DNA of 64,000 nt from Ricordea florida (lineage: Eukaryota; Cnidaria; Anthozoa; Corallimorpharia; Ricordeidae). The translations under genes were made by a program, and so were the position numbers. The stretch is from assembly GCA_949710005.1 (NCBI GenBank), contig OX453280.1, forward strand, positions 11,063,605-11,127,604, written 5' to 3'. The notes below the pieces were generated by a model. That model saw only the letters and a program-made list of their open reading frames with translations, searched no databases and was not told where the DNA came from. Shown one piece after another: positions 1-11,557 of the stretch; positions within the stretch are counted from its first letter, which is position 1; every line of letters begins with the position of its first letter.

Positions 1-81
1 AAGAAATCATCCAAATTAACAACGAAGCAGTCCCTGAAAACTCCAAGAAAGCGACTAAATTGGACTTGGCAGTGTTCAGAG
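1..81 (+). pseudogene. Exon fragment resembling the N-terminus of KIAA1958/DUF3504-type proteins
   Basis: Frame 2 is open from the window edge and includes the stretch AVPENSKKATKLDLAVF, followed by a GT donor (gtaatg at 82). The pattern (short acidic helix, then an N-T/S-K-K-A-T-K block, then a hydrophobic VF/LF) recalls the N-terminal block of the Crypton-derived KIAA1958/DUF3504 family as I remember it; no alignment was run. The phase-1 donor falls at the same relative place as in the repeat-borne fragments at 25390 and 45855. No continuing exon was found downstream, so it is either a partial gene cut by the window or a relic. Confidence 0.35.
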
Positions 82-458
82 GTAATGGCTTATGTTTTTA
101 ACCCAGAGTTTATCGATAAAAACCAACCAGAAAGGTTTTGTTTACAAATGCAAATTAATCTTGCGTAACCAACTTTGATGTCACTTGTTCGCCAGAGAAC
201 CAAAGTTGAATTATATTTTTTTACAAAATGGTTTCAAATACAGAAAGAGTTTGCAACTCCATTTGAAAAAATGTCGCCACTAGAACTAAACAAAATTCTT
301 TCTATCAGCGAGAAAACGAGACGTACGGCAGTAATCTACAACAAAAAATTCCTTACGGCGATCAGTGCTGCGTTGGATTGTCACTTGAGATATCCTCCAT
401 TTTCCAAGCCATTTTCTTTTTCTGGTGTACATTATCTCACTGTTTTAGTATATACTAA

Positions 459-568
459 AACAACTATTCACTTCAGTGTCGGTGGTTAGTGGTGGATATT
501 TACACCGCCGTTTCGCGGCTCGGTAAATATCCACCACTAGCCACCTCCACTTCGGTGAATAGTTGTTA
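459..568. repeat. Palindromic MITE-like hairpin
   Basis: The two arms, aacaactattcac and gtgaatagttgtt plus the internal GGATATTTAC/GTAAATATCC block, fold into one long hairpin around a CG-rich loop near 515. It has no coding potential. The interval 82-458 holds only AT-rich sequence and a short ORF that I do not believe. Confidence 0.7.
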
Positions 569-574
569 AATATT

Positions 575-690
575 CCGAGATGGAGAGCCAATCAGATTGC
601 TCAAAATGTCGAGGTTGCTAAGTTGGTATTTACTAACGTCGAATATCCCGAGATAGTAAGCCAATCAGAGTACTCAAAATGTCAAGATTC
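575..690. repeat. Two partial copies of a CCAAT-containing interspersed repeat
   Basis: The motif CCGAGAT-(G/A)-(G/T)-(A/C)GAGCCAATCAGA followed by CAAAATGTC occurs near 577 and again near 648. A third copy lies at 2428-2520 and a more diverged one near 2880 in reverse. The shared flanks show a dispersed repeat rather than chance CCAAT boxes. Confidence 0.55.
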
Positions 691-701
691 CCTACTTCAC
701 A

Positions 702-820
702 TATATGTTGTAGTTCAATTTTATTTTCCTTTGTTTCAAACTCATTATCACACATTACCACACCAGAAAACAAAGGAAAATAAAATTTGAACCAAGGAAA
801 AAATTGAACTGCAACATATA
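702..820. repeat. Palindromic MITE, copy 1 of 2, upstream of the receptor exon
   Basis: The ends tatatgttgtagttcaattt and aaattgaactgcaacatata are inverted copies, and the interior (ATTTTATTTTCCTTTG / CAAAGGAAAATAAAAT) is also self-complementary. A second family member is at 16047-16186 inside an AP4E1 intron. The right end lies about 25 bp before the 3' splice site of the receptor exon at 845, so the element is inserted almost on top of its polypyrimidine tract. Confidence 0.75.
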
Positions 821-844
821 CACTAAATATTCTTGTTTCTGCAG

Positions 845-1973
845 CGCTGACGACAGTTACGGTGGTGGTTTGGAAAAGTACAAGACTTCAGTCATTTTGA
901 ACGCTGATGGTTCCAACGAGTGGAATGCCCCAGCCTCGTTCACAAGCACCTGTAAAATCAACGTGGCTCATTTTCCCTTTGACAAACAAAACTGCTCCTT
1001 GAAATTTGGCTCATGGACTTACATGGGAGACCGCTTGACTATGAAATCGACGGCAGATTCAGCAGATCTAAAATTGTACATGGAGAACGGTGAATGGAAC
1101 TTGATCGAGATGCCGGCAAAATTAAACACGGTCTTCTACAACTGCTGCAAATTTCCGTTTTATGACGTCACTTTGGATCTGATTATAAAACGAAAACCAC
1201 TGTATTACGTGTTCAATTTGATTCTGCCATGCGCACTCATCGCGACTTTGACCCTCATAAAATACTTCCTTCCGCCCGAATCTGGAGAAAAAGTTGGCCT
1301 CGGTATTACAGTTCTATTGGCCATGACTGTGTTCTTGCTATTGGTCGCCGAGACTCTTCCAGCGACCTCCGATGACGTTCCGTTGCTGGGACAGTACTTT
1401 ATTGCCACCATGTTCACGACTGCGATGTCACTTATAAGCACGTGCACGATTTTGAACTTTTTCCACCGAAGCCCGTCCACCTCCCCAATGCCACGATGGG
1501 TAAGAGTCATTATTCTAGGATATATGGCCAAAGTGTTCTGTTTCACCAATGACATGGACGAAGACGCCAAGGTTGCACCAAAAACCAGAAAGAAGAAAAT
1601 TGAATTCGACCTGAACGGCGACGTCATTCACGATGAGCCCGACTACATGTCACTTCCAGATACCGAGAGCTCACGGAGATTTCGCGATGACGCATCGATT
1701 ATTTTTCAGAGTGGTCCGGGATCCCCAACGATTAAGAGGCATGACCGCAGTACTACGAGTGTGGTGGGTGGTGGAAATTCGTTCACGGATAGGCTTCTTG
1801 AAGACGTGAACACTTTGGCTGAGGACGTGCGAGCCAAGGAGGAAGACGAACGGCAACGAGAGGAATGGCGCATAGCAGCCCTGGTGTTGGACCGAATGTT
1901 CTTTTGGTTGTTTCTTATACTTTCACTATTCACCACGTTTCTGATTTTCTACAGAGGACCGGTAATGGAGTAA
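845..1973 (+). CDS. Nicotinic acetylcholine receptor alpha-type subunit, 3' coding exon (partial)
   Basis: This encodes about 375 residues of a pentameric Cys-loop ligand-gated channel subunit of the plasma membrane. The exon starts after a TTTCTGCAG acceptor. In order it shows the Cys-loop (C-KINVAHFPFDKQN-C, 13 residues between cysteines), the loop B Trp in GSWTY, and the vicinal CC of loop C flanked by Tyr (FYNCC...FYDV), which marks an acetylcholine-binding alpha subunit. M1 follows (YYVFNLILPCALIA), then M2 (GEKVGLGITVLLAMTVF, with Glu at -1' and no Pro insertion, so cation-selective by family rule), M3, a roughly 130-residue charged intracellular loop, and M4 (MFFWLFLILSLFTTFLIFY). The stop TAA is at 1971. 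The N-terminal ligand-binding half and signal peptide must lie on upstream exons; I see none in 1-700, so they are probably outside the window. Family identity is very secure; the exact subunit is not. Confidence 0.93.
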
Positions 1974-2600
1974 AGAAAATGCGACCAGCAACTCTTAATC
2001 CCAGATCGAATTTGCTAATTCATGTCAAAACATTAATGGTTTTCAAAATGTTTGATGATTACAAACGAAAGAACTTTACGCCAGAAGGAACAAAGCCCGG
2101 ATGTCCTAAAGGAGTCAATGTTGGCTGGATATTGAGAAGGGAACTCTTTAAAGTAAATTCAGTGAATTCCAGCACTGTCAAATACAAAAAAGCGCTAGAT
2201 GCTAAACAAAAACAAACCAAAACAACAAAAAAAAAATGAAGAAATGCTCAAGTTGTGACATATTCAACTATAATTCTTTACAATCTAGGTGGATAGGGGC
2301 AGAATAGCATTTTTAGAGTAAATAAATAAAGCAACCTCAACTACAACCGACACGATAAATCTTTCTTGCAAAAATAGGCCATTAAACATTGGCAACTCAC
2401 TTGTACAAAGCATAGGAGAATAGTGCTGCATATCCCGAGATAGCGAGCCAATCAGATTATTCAAAATGTCAACATTGCTGGGTTGGTGTACTCTAAATAT
2501 TAATATACGGATGAGGTCAAATATATACAATAATATATGCTGCCCACAGATATTGTAGTATTATAACAATGTGAACATATGAAAATTTGATATATGTGAA
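1974..2600 (+). other. Region 3' of the receptor gene
   Basis: This contains the presumed receptor 3' UTR (AT-rich, A-rich tract at 2205-2236) and the CCAAT-containing repeat at 2428-2520. No convincing polyadenylation signal could be chosen among several AATAAA-like motifs near 2320. Confidence 0.4.
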
Positions 2601-2619
2601 TTGCGGAAGAAAGATTCAA

Positions 2620-2768
2620 TAAGTGGAAGATCATCACAGTTGTGTACGCACCTTAAGCAGTTGCAAAGATGAGACCTGGAAAAAAACTCGGGCTTGAACG
2701 GAATTCCAACCCATGGCCTTACGATACCGGTGCAATGCCCTAACCAACTGAGCTATCAGGCCAAGTGC
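2620..2768 (-). repeat. tRNA-derived SINE
   Basis: On the minus strand it starts with a tRNA-like head: A box TAGCTCAGTTGG after GGCCTGA, then about 45 nt later a diverged B box (GGTTGGAATTCC). A non-tRNA body follows (TTTGCAACTGCTTAAGGTGCG...ATGATCTTCC). The body motif recurs near 10980-11030 without the tRNA head. The lack of a matching acceptor stem argues against a functional tRNA gene. Confidence 0.6.
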
Positions 2769-2859
2769 AAGCTGTGGCCCGTTTCTTAAAAGACCCGATA
2801 ACTTACCGGGCAGGGAAAGCTATTTTATAACAGGCATTAGTATAAACACTAAGGTGATT

Positions 2860-3030
2860 ATACAAAATCGCGCGCACTGATTGGCTCGCGATCTCGGATT
2901 GTCCGCCGATAATCACCTCGACGAACAAAATGGCTGCCAGTTGTTCGCGCGCTTTTGATGAAATAAAATTTTTTCGTGTTGTACAATGCTTTTTCTTTTC
3001 TTTTTTTGAAATAATCACCTGTGTATTTAT
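2860..3030 (+). repeat. Repeat with CCAAT motif and ATG-containing fragment
   Basis: It contains reverse CCAAT (actgattggctcgcgatc) and 45 bp later an ATG opening a short frame MAASCSRAFDE. The tail ttcgtgttgtacaatgct is shared with the start of the element near 45489. It looks like the promoter-proximal end of a repeat family that carries a first-exon fragment. No downstream exon is seen. Confidence 0.4.
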
Positions 3031-3837
3031 ACTAAAACAATCATTCGCCTCAGGCTCAGGGATTATCGGTGAATATTTACAACGGGAATTACAATTCTGA
3101 CTGTTGGTTTATAAGCTTAAGCTATGCGATTCTAAGTTAACTCGCACGTTGGACTGGTTTGTGTGTCAAGAACCACACAAATATTCGATAGACTACGACT
3201 TAGAAACGTTAAATTAACGGGACTTTTGAGAAACGAGCCACTGGTCATTTTTGAGTTCGTAACATACTCGTAGAAGATGAAGATATGAATGTGAATATTC
3301 ATCAATTTTATGGTTTTGCAATACACCCGTAGAGGATGAAGATATGAATGAGAACATATAAAAATTCCAGATATGTAAACTACGGAAAATGTTGTGAATG
3401 TCCTCCTATAAACAGTTTTAGTAAGCTGTAAACCAATGAGCACGTTATTGTAAGAAAGCTCGTAACACGATTCTGCACAAAACGTGATTGAAGCATCGCT
3501 TCTTTTCTGTGTGGCAAAACGATCAAAGGAAAGACACCAGGCGTTAAGTCGTTGGGTTAAGCCCTTTTACTGCTACGAAAGAGGTCAAAGAGGTAAGAAA
3601 TAAAACAAATTTAAGACTATGTTGTGAAAAATAATTTAGAGCAATGTTGTGGAATAACCACAATACTAAGCAGCGTCCTCTATAAATAAGTAGTACCGAT
3701 GATGTCAATGACCATAATGATAATGATGATGACTACTGATGATGATTGAAACAATGGCCGGAACGAAACGCACCAATCACAGTGATAACAACGTGATATA
3801 TAATGCTGCACCGGGAACAGTGGACACCATCGATTGC

Positions 3838-3915
3838 CTGAAGACGACTATCAGTAAGCAGTCGAAACGTCGCGACCACCACCCAAGTGACTCCGTCGTG
3901 AGACCATAGAACTAA
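3838..3915 (+). ncRNA. PLE-type hammerhead-like motif and flanking PLE remnant
   Basis: The order CTGAAGA (core CUGANGA), a stem GACT/AGTC (3846-3849/3860-3863), GAAA, then CGTC matches a type I hammerhead with a minimal stem III. Stem I is weak (TTGC with GCGA). One extra base sits between the core and stem II. The next 45 bp are shared with 14590-14640, so both are copies of one retroelement end. Activity is uncertain. Confidence 0.5.
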
Positions 3916-4444
3916 TTTATATTATCATGATGACTACTATCCAGGAGAAACGTGGTTTCACTGTGACGCTCAATTTATTTCAGCCCAGTTTACTCTTAAG
4001 GGGTCCAGATCCACGTTTCATTTTAAGTAGCGATGTTGTGATATTAAGAAATTTGGAAAATGTTTCCACCATATATGATTATGTATCATCTTCATTTTTT
4101 ATGGCGATCCCTCCCGGAAATTTTATGGTCAAGTTATTTGGGATCGAGTCATCTTTACACCGAAGCCATACAGGAGGAACGACAACAATAAGAAATTTAT
4201 TTCATACATCGTTGAAATTACCTCCAAACGATGAAATCTTAATAGAGCGTTTTCACATCACGTCACAGCAGCCATATTGGTGTTCCAAAACAATGAAACG
4301 GCGGCCATGTTGGTGTTCCAAATTAATCCTCTGGGAGTTGAACTCTTTTCTTATGTAAAAACTTTCTTTTTTTTTCCAAAAAATTTGCATGGCTGCTGGC
4401 CACGTGAGTGAAAAGGCTCTATAGGGATGAGATGACAGTACAGC

Positions 4445-4645
4445 TTAACCCTTTCACCCCCAAGAGTGACTTTGTAGATTTTACTCAAACACCAGACGAT
4501 TTTACTAGTCAAATTGCGACCCCTTGGAAGTGAAAGGGGTAAAAAACTCTCCCTTAACCCTTTCACTTCCAAGAGTAACGTTATAGATTTAACACCAGAC
4601 CATTCTACTCGTCAAATAGAGACCCCTTGGGAGTGAAAGAGTTAA
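4445..4645. repeat. Two adjacent copies of a palindromic TTAA MITE
   Basis: Copy 1 (4445-4543) and copy 2 (4554-4645) each begin TTAACCCTTTCAC and end with the inverse (GTGAAAG-GG/AG-TTAA), with a shared interior (TTACTCGTCAAAT..GACCCCTTGG). They lie just downstream of the AP4E1 stop codon, in or beyond its 3' UTR. Confidence 0.75.
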
Positions 4646-4810
4646 GTGTACTTGGCCAAATTCCAATAATTACAAAATATATTATTTGAAACCTCGTTTG
4701 GCCCTGGTTCTCTCCAGCGCAAGATCAATGACCACACTCAAGGTAATAACGTTGAACACTGGCGGTGACCACTGACACTATTCACTGAAGTTTCAGTTCA
4801 CTAGCCTTTG

Positions 4811-4965
4811 TCAAGTGAAAACAGACACACATTGCCTCATAACAGCATCATTCAAAAGTGTGTTGTTCGATTTGACTGACAGTTCTAGAGTGTCACTAGT
4901 ACAGTTGCTATGCAACAAGAAAGTTCCAGATTCCATCACGGTACCAGCAGCTATCATTTTTGTTC
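4811..4965 (-). CDS. AP4E1: AP4E1 exon 22 (C-terminus)
   Basis: The acceptor CTTCCCAG is followed in phase 1 by a frame ending AVMRQCVSVFT and TGA at 4811-4813. It aligns with the end of the appendage platform domain in vertebrate epsilon, including FLLHSNC against the family's LLHC block. The frame differs from the more obvious ORF here, which would stop within 15 codons. Confidence 0.85.
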
Positions 4966-7900
4966 CTGGGAAGGAATAAATAGATATAAATTAACGTATT
5001 GCTAATTGTTAAGGAATTAATAAGGAAGCTTATAATCAAGCGAGTAAAAAATGACGAATAATAAGAGTACTTGTCGAAATAAATCAGGCGCACTGCTGCA
5101 AACACAATGAAATATACTTCTAGCAGCATTTTCAATACAAAATATATATTAGCTCTAACTTTACCTATTATCTCGACAGAGTGCAGTCTAAGACATTTTT
5201 CAGTTTTTTCCGCAACTTCATTGCAGGACCTTACTGTACTTGATAACTTTTGCTTCTTTTCAAAGGAAGCCTCCGACCACAGTTGCCCAAAGATTTCGGT
5301 GCTTATCACCAGAGGCCGTAAAAGATCGCTGATCAGAAGCACGTGATTAAAGAACAGTTTCTTCCTGGTCCTGTTCGGATCCTTATAAGAGATTTTGCCT
5401 CCAAAGTTCATGTGAAGTGCGGGCGCCCGGTATTTCAGAACGTCTTTCTAGAACATTAGGGTCGGGTTGTTCGAAGCAAGGTTAAGATAACCCAGGGTTA
5501 CTGAAAAATTTAAATGCAGATATGAGAGCTTAAAAAAACACATTCAGATGATTTTATGCTCGGAAAAAAATTAGGGAAAATTATCGGAGAAAATGCTTTG
5601 TAACAAGAGGAAAAGAAACCCGAGTTAAAATTTAACCCTGTACTGACGAATTTTTTTAACTCTGTACTGACGAATTTTGTTCTAGCAACTGCGATTTAAC
5701 TCTTTAAAAATCAAATTTTAATAGATTTCCAGGTGTTAAACGAATAACAAACAATCTCCAGCTCCTACAGGCGGCTGAGTGTTTTGTCAAACGGCACGGT
5801 CCAGAGGCTAGCGGTCCCGAAGGCCCGGTAGCCTGCGTAGCAGTCTTTTCCTTGTACTCGAATGCCAAAGGGAAGTCGCGCGAAGGCATGAGGCGAGAGC
5901 TAAAAGTAGGAACGGGGGTGAGGGGGTGGGAAGGAAAGGAAAAGCCTGCTGCTGAGCCCATTAATTTTACCGAACGCCGTTCGTTGGTTGCTTGAGGTGC
6001 TCATTAGCAGGCTTTTCCTTTCCTTCCCTGCCCCTCCCCCTGCCATTAATTGTTACCTCTGTGCCCCGTGCCCTCGCGTGACTCCCGCTTGCCTGAAAGG
6101 AAACGGAAAAGACTGCTATGCAGGCTAAAGGCCCGGTAACTTATCTGGCCATAAAGGAATTTTGTGATCGCAATGTTTACAACGGGAAGTAATATATCAA
6201 ACACGAGATGTAGTGTTTCATCACATAGGGAAATTCGTGGTGTTTTATATGTGATGAAACACGTGTATCGAGTGTTAGATATAATTTCTCGCACGAAATT
6301 AATTATAAAGAGGAATCGACGAAGCAAAAGCATGCTATGTTTCACCAGATATCCAAATACATGACGGTGCATGATTTCCTTTGTCTTTCTCCTACGTATT
6401 ATAATGAGTTTGAGAGTTACAATTTCTTTGCTCTTCACGGTTAAGTTAAACAATTCCTAGTCAAGTTGCACATTATGCTGGCTAGTTCGCTACGAACTTG
6501 CAAAACATTCTGTTGACTGCGACTTAAAAATGGAGCTCCGGACAGTAATTGCGCAATCACACCTAAAGAAGAAACCAGACAGGAGTTTCAAAACCTCGGG
6601 TCGGTGAATTGTTACTTTTTAAGTTACATTCATTATTTCAAACCAAAATGGTATCAAATAATGGAGACCTTACGCAACAGGACGGATGGAAGACTCAGGA
6701 CGGTAGACTGGCGAAAAAATGTCGCGTGAGACTGTGCATTAACATTCGTACGCACCACTTCTTCGTCATTATGCCGTCCTGAGTCTTCCAGCCGTCCTTT
6801 TGCGTAAGGTCTTTACTGTCTGAAGGACAGTGATGTTCTATAAATTCTGATTAGAAATGTTTAAGCAAAAGCCAGTCAAACACATAAACTAAGCATAAAA
6901 TTGTCAACTGACCCACTCATGTGACTCAATGCACTCATCCTGCAGTGTAGTGTTTGCAGAGAAATCAAACGACGCAATAAGATTGGACGGTGGTTCTATC
7001 ACGGTGGTGACGTCAGAGATACGGGCACCAGCTTGATTTTGATTGGCCAAGATAATGACGAGAACAAGTTCATCTGGTTTCCAGACCTTTCGCAAAGTAA
7101 TTCGCAAATTACTGTCACAGCAAAGTTCCAAGGCCTCGTTCGAATGCGGAAATTCTACTAAGTCATCTGGCAACAAAGTGGACGGTAACCCAGACATCTG
7201 TAAAGTACAGACCGGTTCCACTATTTTCGAATCCAACAACGCAGGCTCCTGAAGATCAAAAATCAATAACGACTCGTAACCGAACAGCGGTGGTGCAGTA
7301 GCTTGAGTTTTCTCTAACTAAGTATAACAGCGAGCACCAGACTAAGGGCGTGTTCCTTTGGTATGATCCGAATCTGGATTTGTGATCCGAGATCACATGG
7401 ATCATGGCGCATCAAAGAAACCGATGAATCCATGGTCCGTGTGATCTCGACTCACAATTCCAGATCCAGATCATGCTAAAGGTACCCACTCTAAATCTGC
7501 GAGGGATTTACATTTTGGGGATCAATAACGCCGAAAATCGACCACGACTCGTAAACAAACAGAGGTAGTGTAGTAGCTTAAGACTTTTATACCTGGATGT
7601 ATGAGTGAGTACCAGATTATAGAATCCTGAGGATCAACTTGAAGGGTCACGCCCGCTGTAATATAATTTACTCATTTCCTTTGTTAGTTAATGTTAGGTA
7701 AATTGTTACGAATGCCTTGTGTCCTTTGCTTTACCTCTGTTGTGTAAATAAATCATACTACATCGGAGATGGCCAACTTGAATTTGATAACGTCTTTTAT
7801 TATATCTCACAGATAGCAAGCGCGCTGTGAATGGTCAATTAAGGGGGCTGTACTTCACTGTACGGCCCGCTAAATTCAAAAGTTTGTTAAATATCTTAGA

Positions 7901-10900
7901 AACCTCGTTTTTCTCGGTCCGTACTGTTGGTTACGGATCCTCGTTTTTTCCGCTCGGATTTATGGCCCAAGCGCGGACCTCTAACTCGGTTAGTAAGAGG
8001 TATTTAAACATACAGTGACAGAGAAGTCGTTTGAGTTTTTTGTTGTTGTTGTTGTGCTTTTTTTTTTTCTTCACTTAGGTTGCGTTCGATTGACCCTATT
8101 CCGGAATAAGAATAAGATTATTCCAGAATAGCCACACCCAGCTTACGTCAATAAAACGAGTATTCTTTTTGCGGAATACATGGCCCACGATATGACATAA
8201 AGACGGCGGTTTTCTACAAGAAAATACAAATCAACTCCGCAGGAAAAACACTGCAGCATTGAAGGTCGCTATCGCGCTAGTACTTTGGCGTTTGTTGCAG
8301 AATTTCTCGAGGAAGAACCCGTAGGAAATGACGAAGATGTAGTCTCTACCCTTGTCTTGTCCGCTTGACCTGATGAAAGATCGGCGAAAAGCTGTTCACA
8401 TCGTAGGATATGCCGAAACAGTCGCGCCGAAGAGTTTCAAACTCATTTTCGGCTTTCAGTGGAGACCTTTGAACAACTTGTTGTAGAGCTAGGAAACTGT
8501 CCCGAGCTTCCTACTGGTCCACAATATGGAGGGAGAGAGCCGATATCTGTCGCGAAGCATTTGTTGATAACACAGTGGTTTCTCGGAAATCAAGAATCAG
8601 TAAGATCGATGTCCGACAGATTCAATGTAACAAAGAGCTCGGTATTTGCATGTTTTGACAGAGTTTGCAAAGCCAAAAAAAATAACATTGCGAGCCAAGT
8701 TATTGTGTGGCCTACTCAAGAACGAACTCAAGTAACTATGGATGGTTTCCAGATGCACAGAGGGCTACCAGGCGTGAGAGGTACCATCGACGGGTCACAC
8801 ATTGCTATTAAAGTACCAGGCGAGTGGCCTGAGAATTCTATAAATAGAAAGCATTTCCACTCAGTGAACTTAACTGCCATCTGCGACCACGAATTGGGTT
8901 TTCTCGATTGCTACGCTGGCTAGCCCGGTAGTGTGCATGATTCTATGGTTTTCAAGAACTCTGATTTCTATCAAACAATGGGTGATGAATTCCAAGATGA
9001 TTCCTACCTTCTGGGGGATTCTGCATACACTTTGGAGACTTAGTTAATGACCCACTCCAAAGATCGTGGCAATTTAATACATCAACAGCGATTATTCAAT
9101 TTTATTCACTCATCTACCAGAATTGTTATTGAAAGGGCTTTTTCATTGCTTAAGGGAAGATTTCGCAGGTTAAAATTCCTACACATGTCACGAATTCAGG
9201 ATATTCCGAGGGTCATAATTGCTGCATGCTCAATGCATAATATATGTCTTAACAATGATGATCTATGCGAGGACTTGATGGATGCTGTAGCGGAGGAAGT
9301 AAATGGTTTTGAAAATGAAAATGTCCTTCCTCCAGGATGTGTTGCAGAGGAGAAGCGCAATGACCTGATGGAAAATTACTGGTAGCTGTTATTATTTCGT
9401 TTGAGAGGTCATCTCAAAAACTTGTGCTTCGTGTTTCATCAGGGGTTCCAAACACCTTGAAACAAAAACAAGTGGCTGTTGGTATGCTCCCAACTTAGTT
9501 AATGTCCACCAGTCAAAACCTGTATAACAATCCATGATAATCCAAACTATTTTCCAATAAACAAATTGACCATATGCAGCATGAGAAGGAAGCTAAGCAT
9601 GCAAAGTCTAATTTGGCAGTCTGAGGAATTTTTAATTGGTTGTGAATTGCTTCAAATATTTTCTGTGACTGAGACCTCATTTTACAGATATCAATCCATG
9701 TTCCAAAAACCAGTGAATCTTTCACATTAACATGAGAATAAATAATATACATTATTTTAGAAATAAAAATTTTCAACTGCTAAATATGTGGCAGCAAATT
9801 ATGTTACTTGCTAAAAGGCTGCTCACTCGTTCAAAAAGGCTTTTCCAAAGATAATAATCAATTGTTCAAGTTCTTGAATACATTCCACAGTCCAGAAAGA
9901 AGCTCCATTTTCTCCCTGTGATGTCGTTCAGGTCTCTCTCTGTGGGCCAATCACAAAGACAATCACTTTTGTCTCGCTTTTCCGAGACCCGACGATTTTT
10001 CTTGGGCGTTTTCTGAGGGGTTAAACTGCCGTGTCTCCGAGGCGTTTGGCTACTGTCCTTGTCATATTCTTCGTTTTCATCATCTCACTTCTCACGCCTT
10101 GTCGGGTTCTGTCCTCGCGTACCGGTACACAAGAAGCGATACAAAAGACTAAAAAATACATTAGAGCTAAACAATGACTCAAAAACAAAAAAAATACAAT
10201 AGTTATTCCCTTGTGTACCGGTAGACAAGGACAGAACCCCAGTCGAGTCGCCATGTCCTGAGCTGCTCGCTGTGGCATACGGCCTTACGTTTCGCTGGTA
10301 TCCGTACACTTCCTTTGTAAAAAGGGCATTCTCTCTTGTCATTCCCGGTTCTACTATTATGGTCCTCACATTTTCGGAATGCAATAGTAAGGGCCTTTGA
10401 TTTTCCGTCACTCTGGTCAGCTCGCGGTGAACAGCCGCTCTTTCCGCTTTCCATTATCACAGCAATCATTTCCTAAATTTGTTTTTTTGATAATTCACAT
10501 TTTGAAAGAGTTCTTTCATTTCCTCGTATAAGGAAATTAACTGAAGGGTTTCTTGAGGACTCCAAGAATAGCATTTTTGAGTACAAACTCGCTTTCCTTG
10601 CCACAGCTGGCCACCATGTTTGTTTGCTGTTTCAAAAAGCGCCTGAATTTTGAAGATTGACGTCATTATTCCGGTTTATTCCGGAATACGAATAGCAAAT
10701 CAGTTAGACGGACATTCGGAGTATTCCATTCTGTCCTTATTCCGGAATAGGGTCAATCGAACGCAAACTTAGTTGCATGCAGGAGAACCTGCGAGCATTT
10801 CAGCCAAGAGTAACATTGATTTCCCATCGCTAAAAGAAGGATGAACTCCAGCCATGTTGATCTCACGTTGCACTTAAAATAACCTCGTAAAGGAAAAAAG

Positions 10901-11519
10901 GGACTGTCACTGGAAGCGAAGGCGAAGTTGATCCAATCGAAGCACAAGAAGCAATAGCATCAATGATTTAATTAATGAAAGATCATCGCAGTTATGTGAG
11001 CAACTAAGGCAGTTGCAAAGATAAGACCAAAAAATAGAAAAAGTAAAATAAAAATTCAGGTCAAAAGCTTAGGGTTGTTCACACAAGTGCGACGATCTTT
11101 CTTACGCAGTTCACATATATGAAATTTTCATATAATCACATTCAGTATTAGAAAATATCCCAAGGAAAATACGCGCGCGGACTGGTTAAAAATCGTGTTT
11201 CTATTAAACAATTAGATTATGAGCTCGAGATTTCTAGAAATCGAGAGCGAATAATCTAATTGTTTTAGTATAAATCTACTAGTCGTTCAAAACTTTGTCT
11301 TTTCTGGAACAGCCTCGACCAGTAAACTGTCTAAATCTTCTTCACGGACACTTCGAAAACGTGAAGAAGCGGCCGCCATTACGCTACTCACTATCTATCA
11401 CAGAATAGATAGTGGGTAGCGTAGCCAATCAGAGCGCGGCATTTGTGATAGAACACTAGTAGACTTATACTAAAACTCGATAGAAACACAAAAGTTGTCA
11501 GGTTAATGACGTGTAAATC

Positions 11520-11557
<38 letters not shown>

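Larger units (their letters stand above)
8078..10768. mobile_element. PIF/Harbinger DNA transposon (2.7 kb), decayed autonomous copy
   Basis: The terminal inverted repeats (about 30 bp, starting G-G/T-TTGCGTTCGATTGACC and continuing CTATTCCGGAATA) are flanked by TTA target duplications at 8075-8077 and 10769-10771, as expected for Harbinger. Inside, the plus strand carries the DDE transposase and the minus strand the Myb/SANT-like partner, the usual two-gene layout. Both are broken and a MITE is inserted in the second. The element lies in AP4E1 intron 19 (between exons 19 and 20). Confidence 0.93.

Noticed and set aside
1205..1936. Three minus-strand ORFs over the receptor exon
   Set aside because: They are antisense shadows of a clearly coding frame with conserved Cys-loop and transmembrane motifs.
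2690..2768. Possible functional tRNA gene on the minus strand
   Set aside because: It has a good A box but a diverged B box, no closing acceptor stem, and a SINE-like body downstream.
4810..4965. Ending AP4E1 in the longer ORF that reads from 5411 to 4908
   Set aside because: That frame runs through intron 21; the spliced frame with acceptor at 4966 matches the family's C-terminus.
6046..6453. 135-codon minus ORF and overlapping plus ORF
   Set aside because: They run through two palindromic repeats and match no protein pattern.
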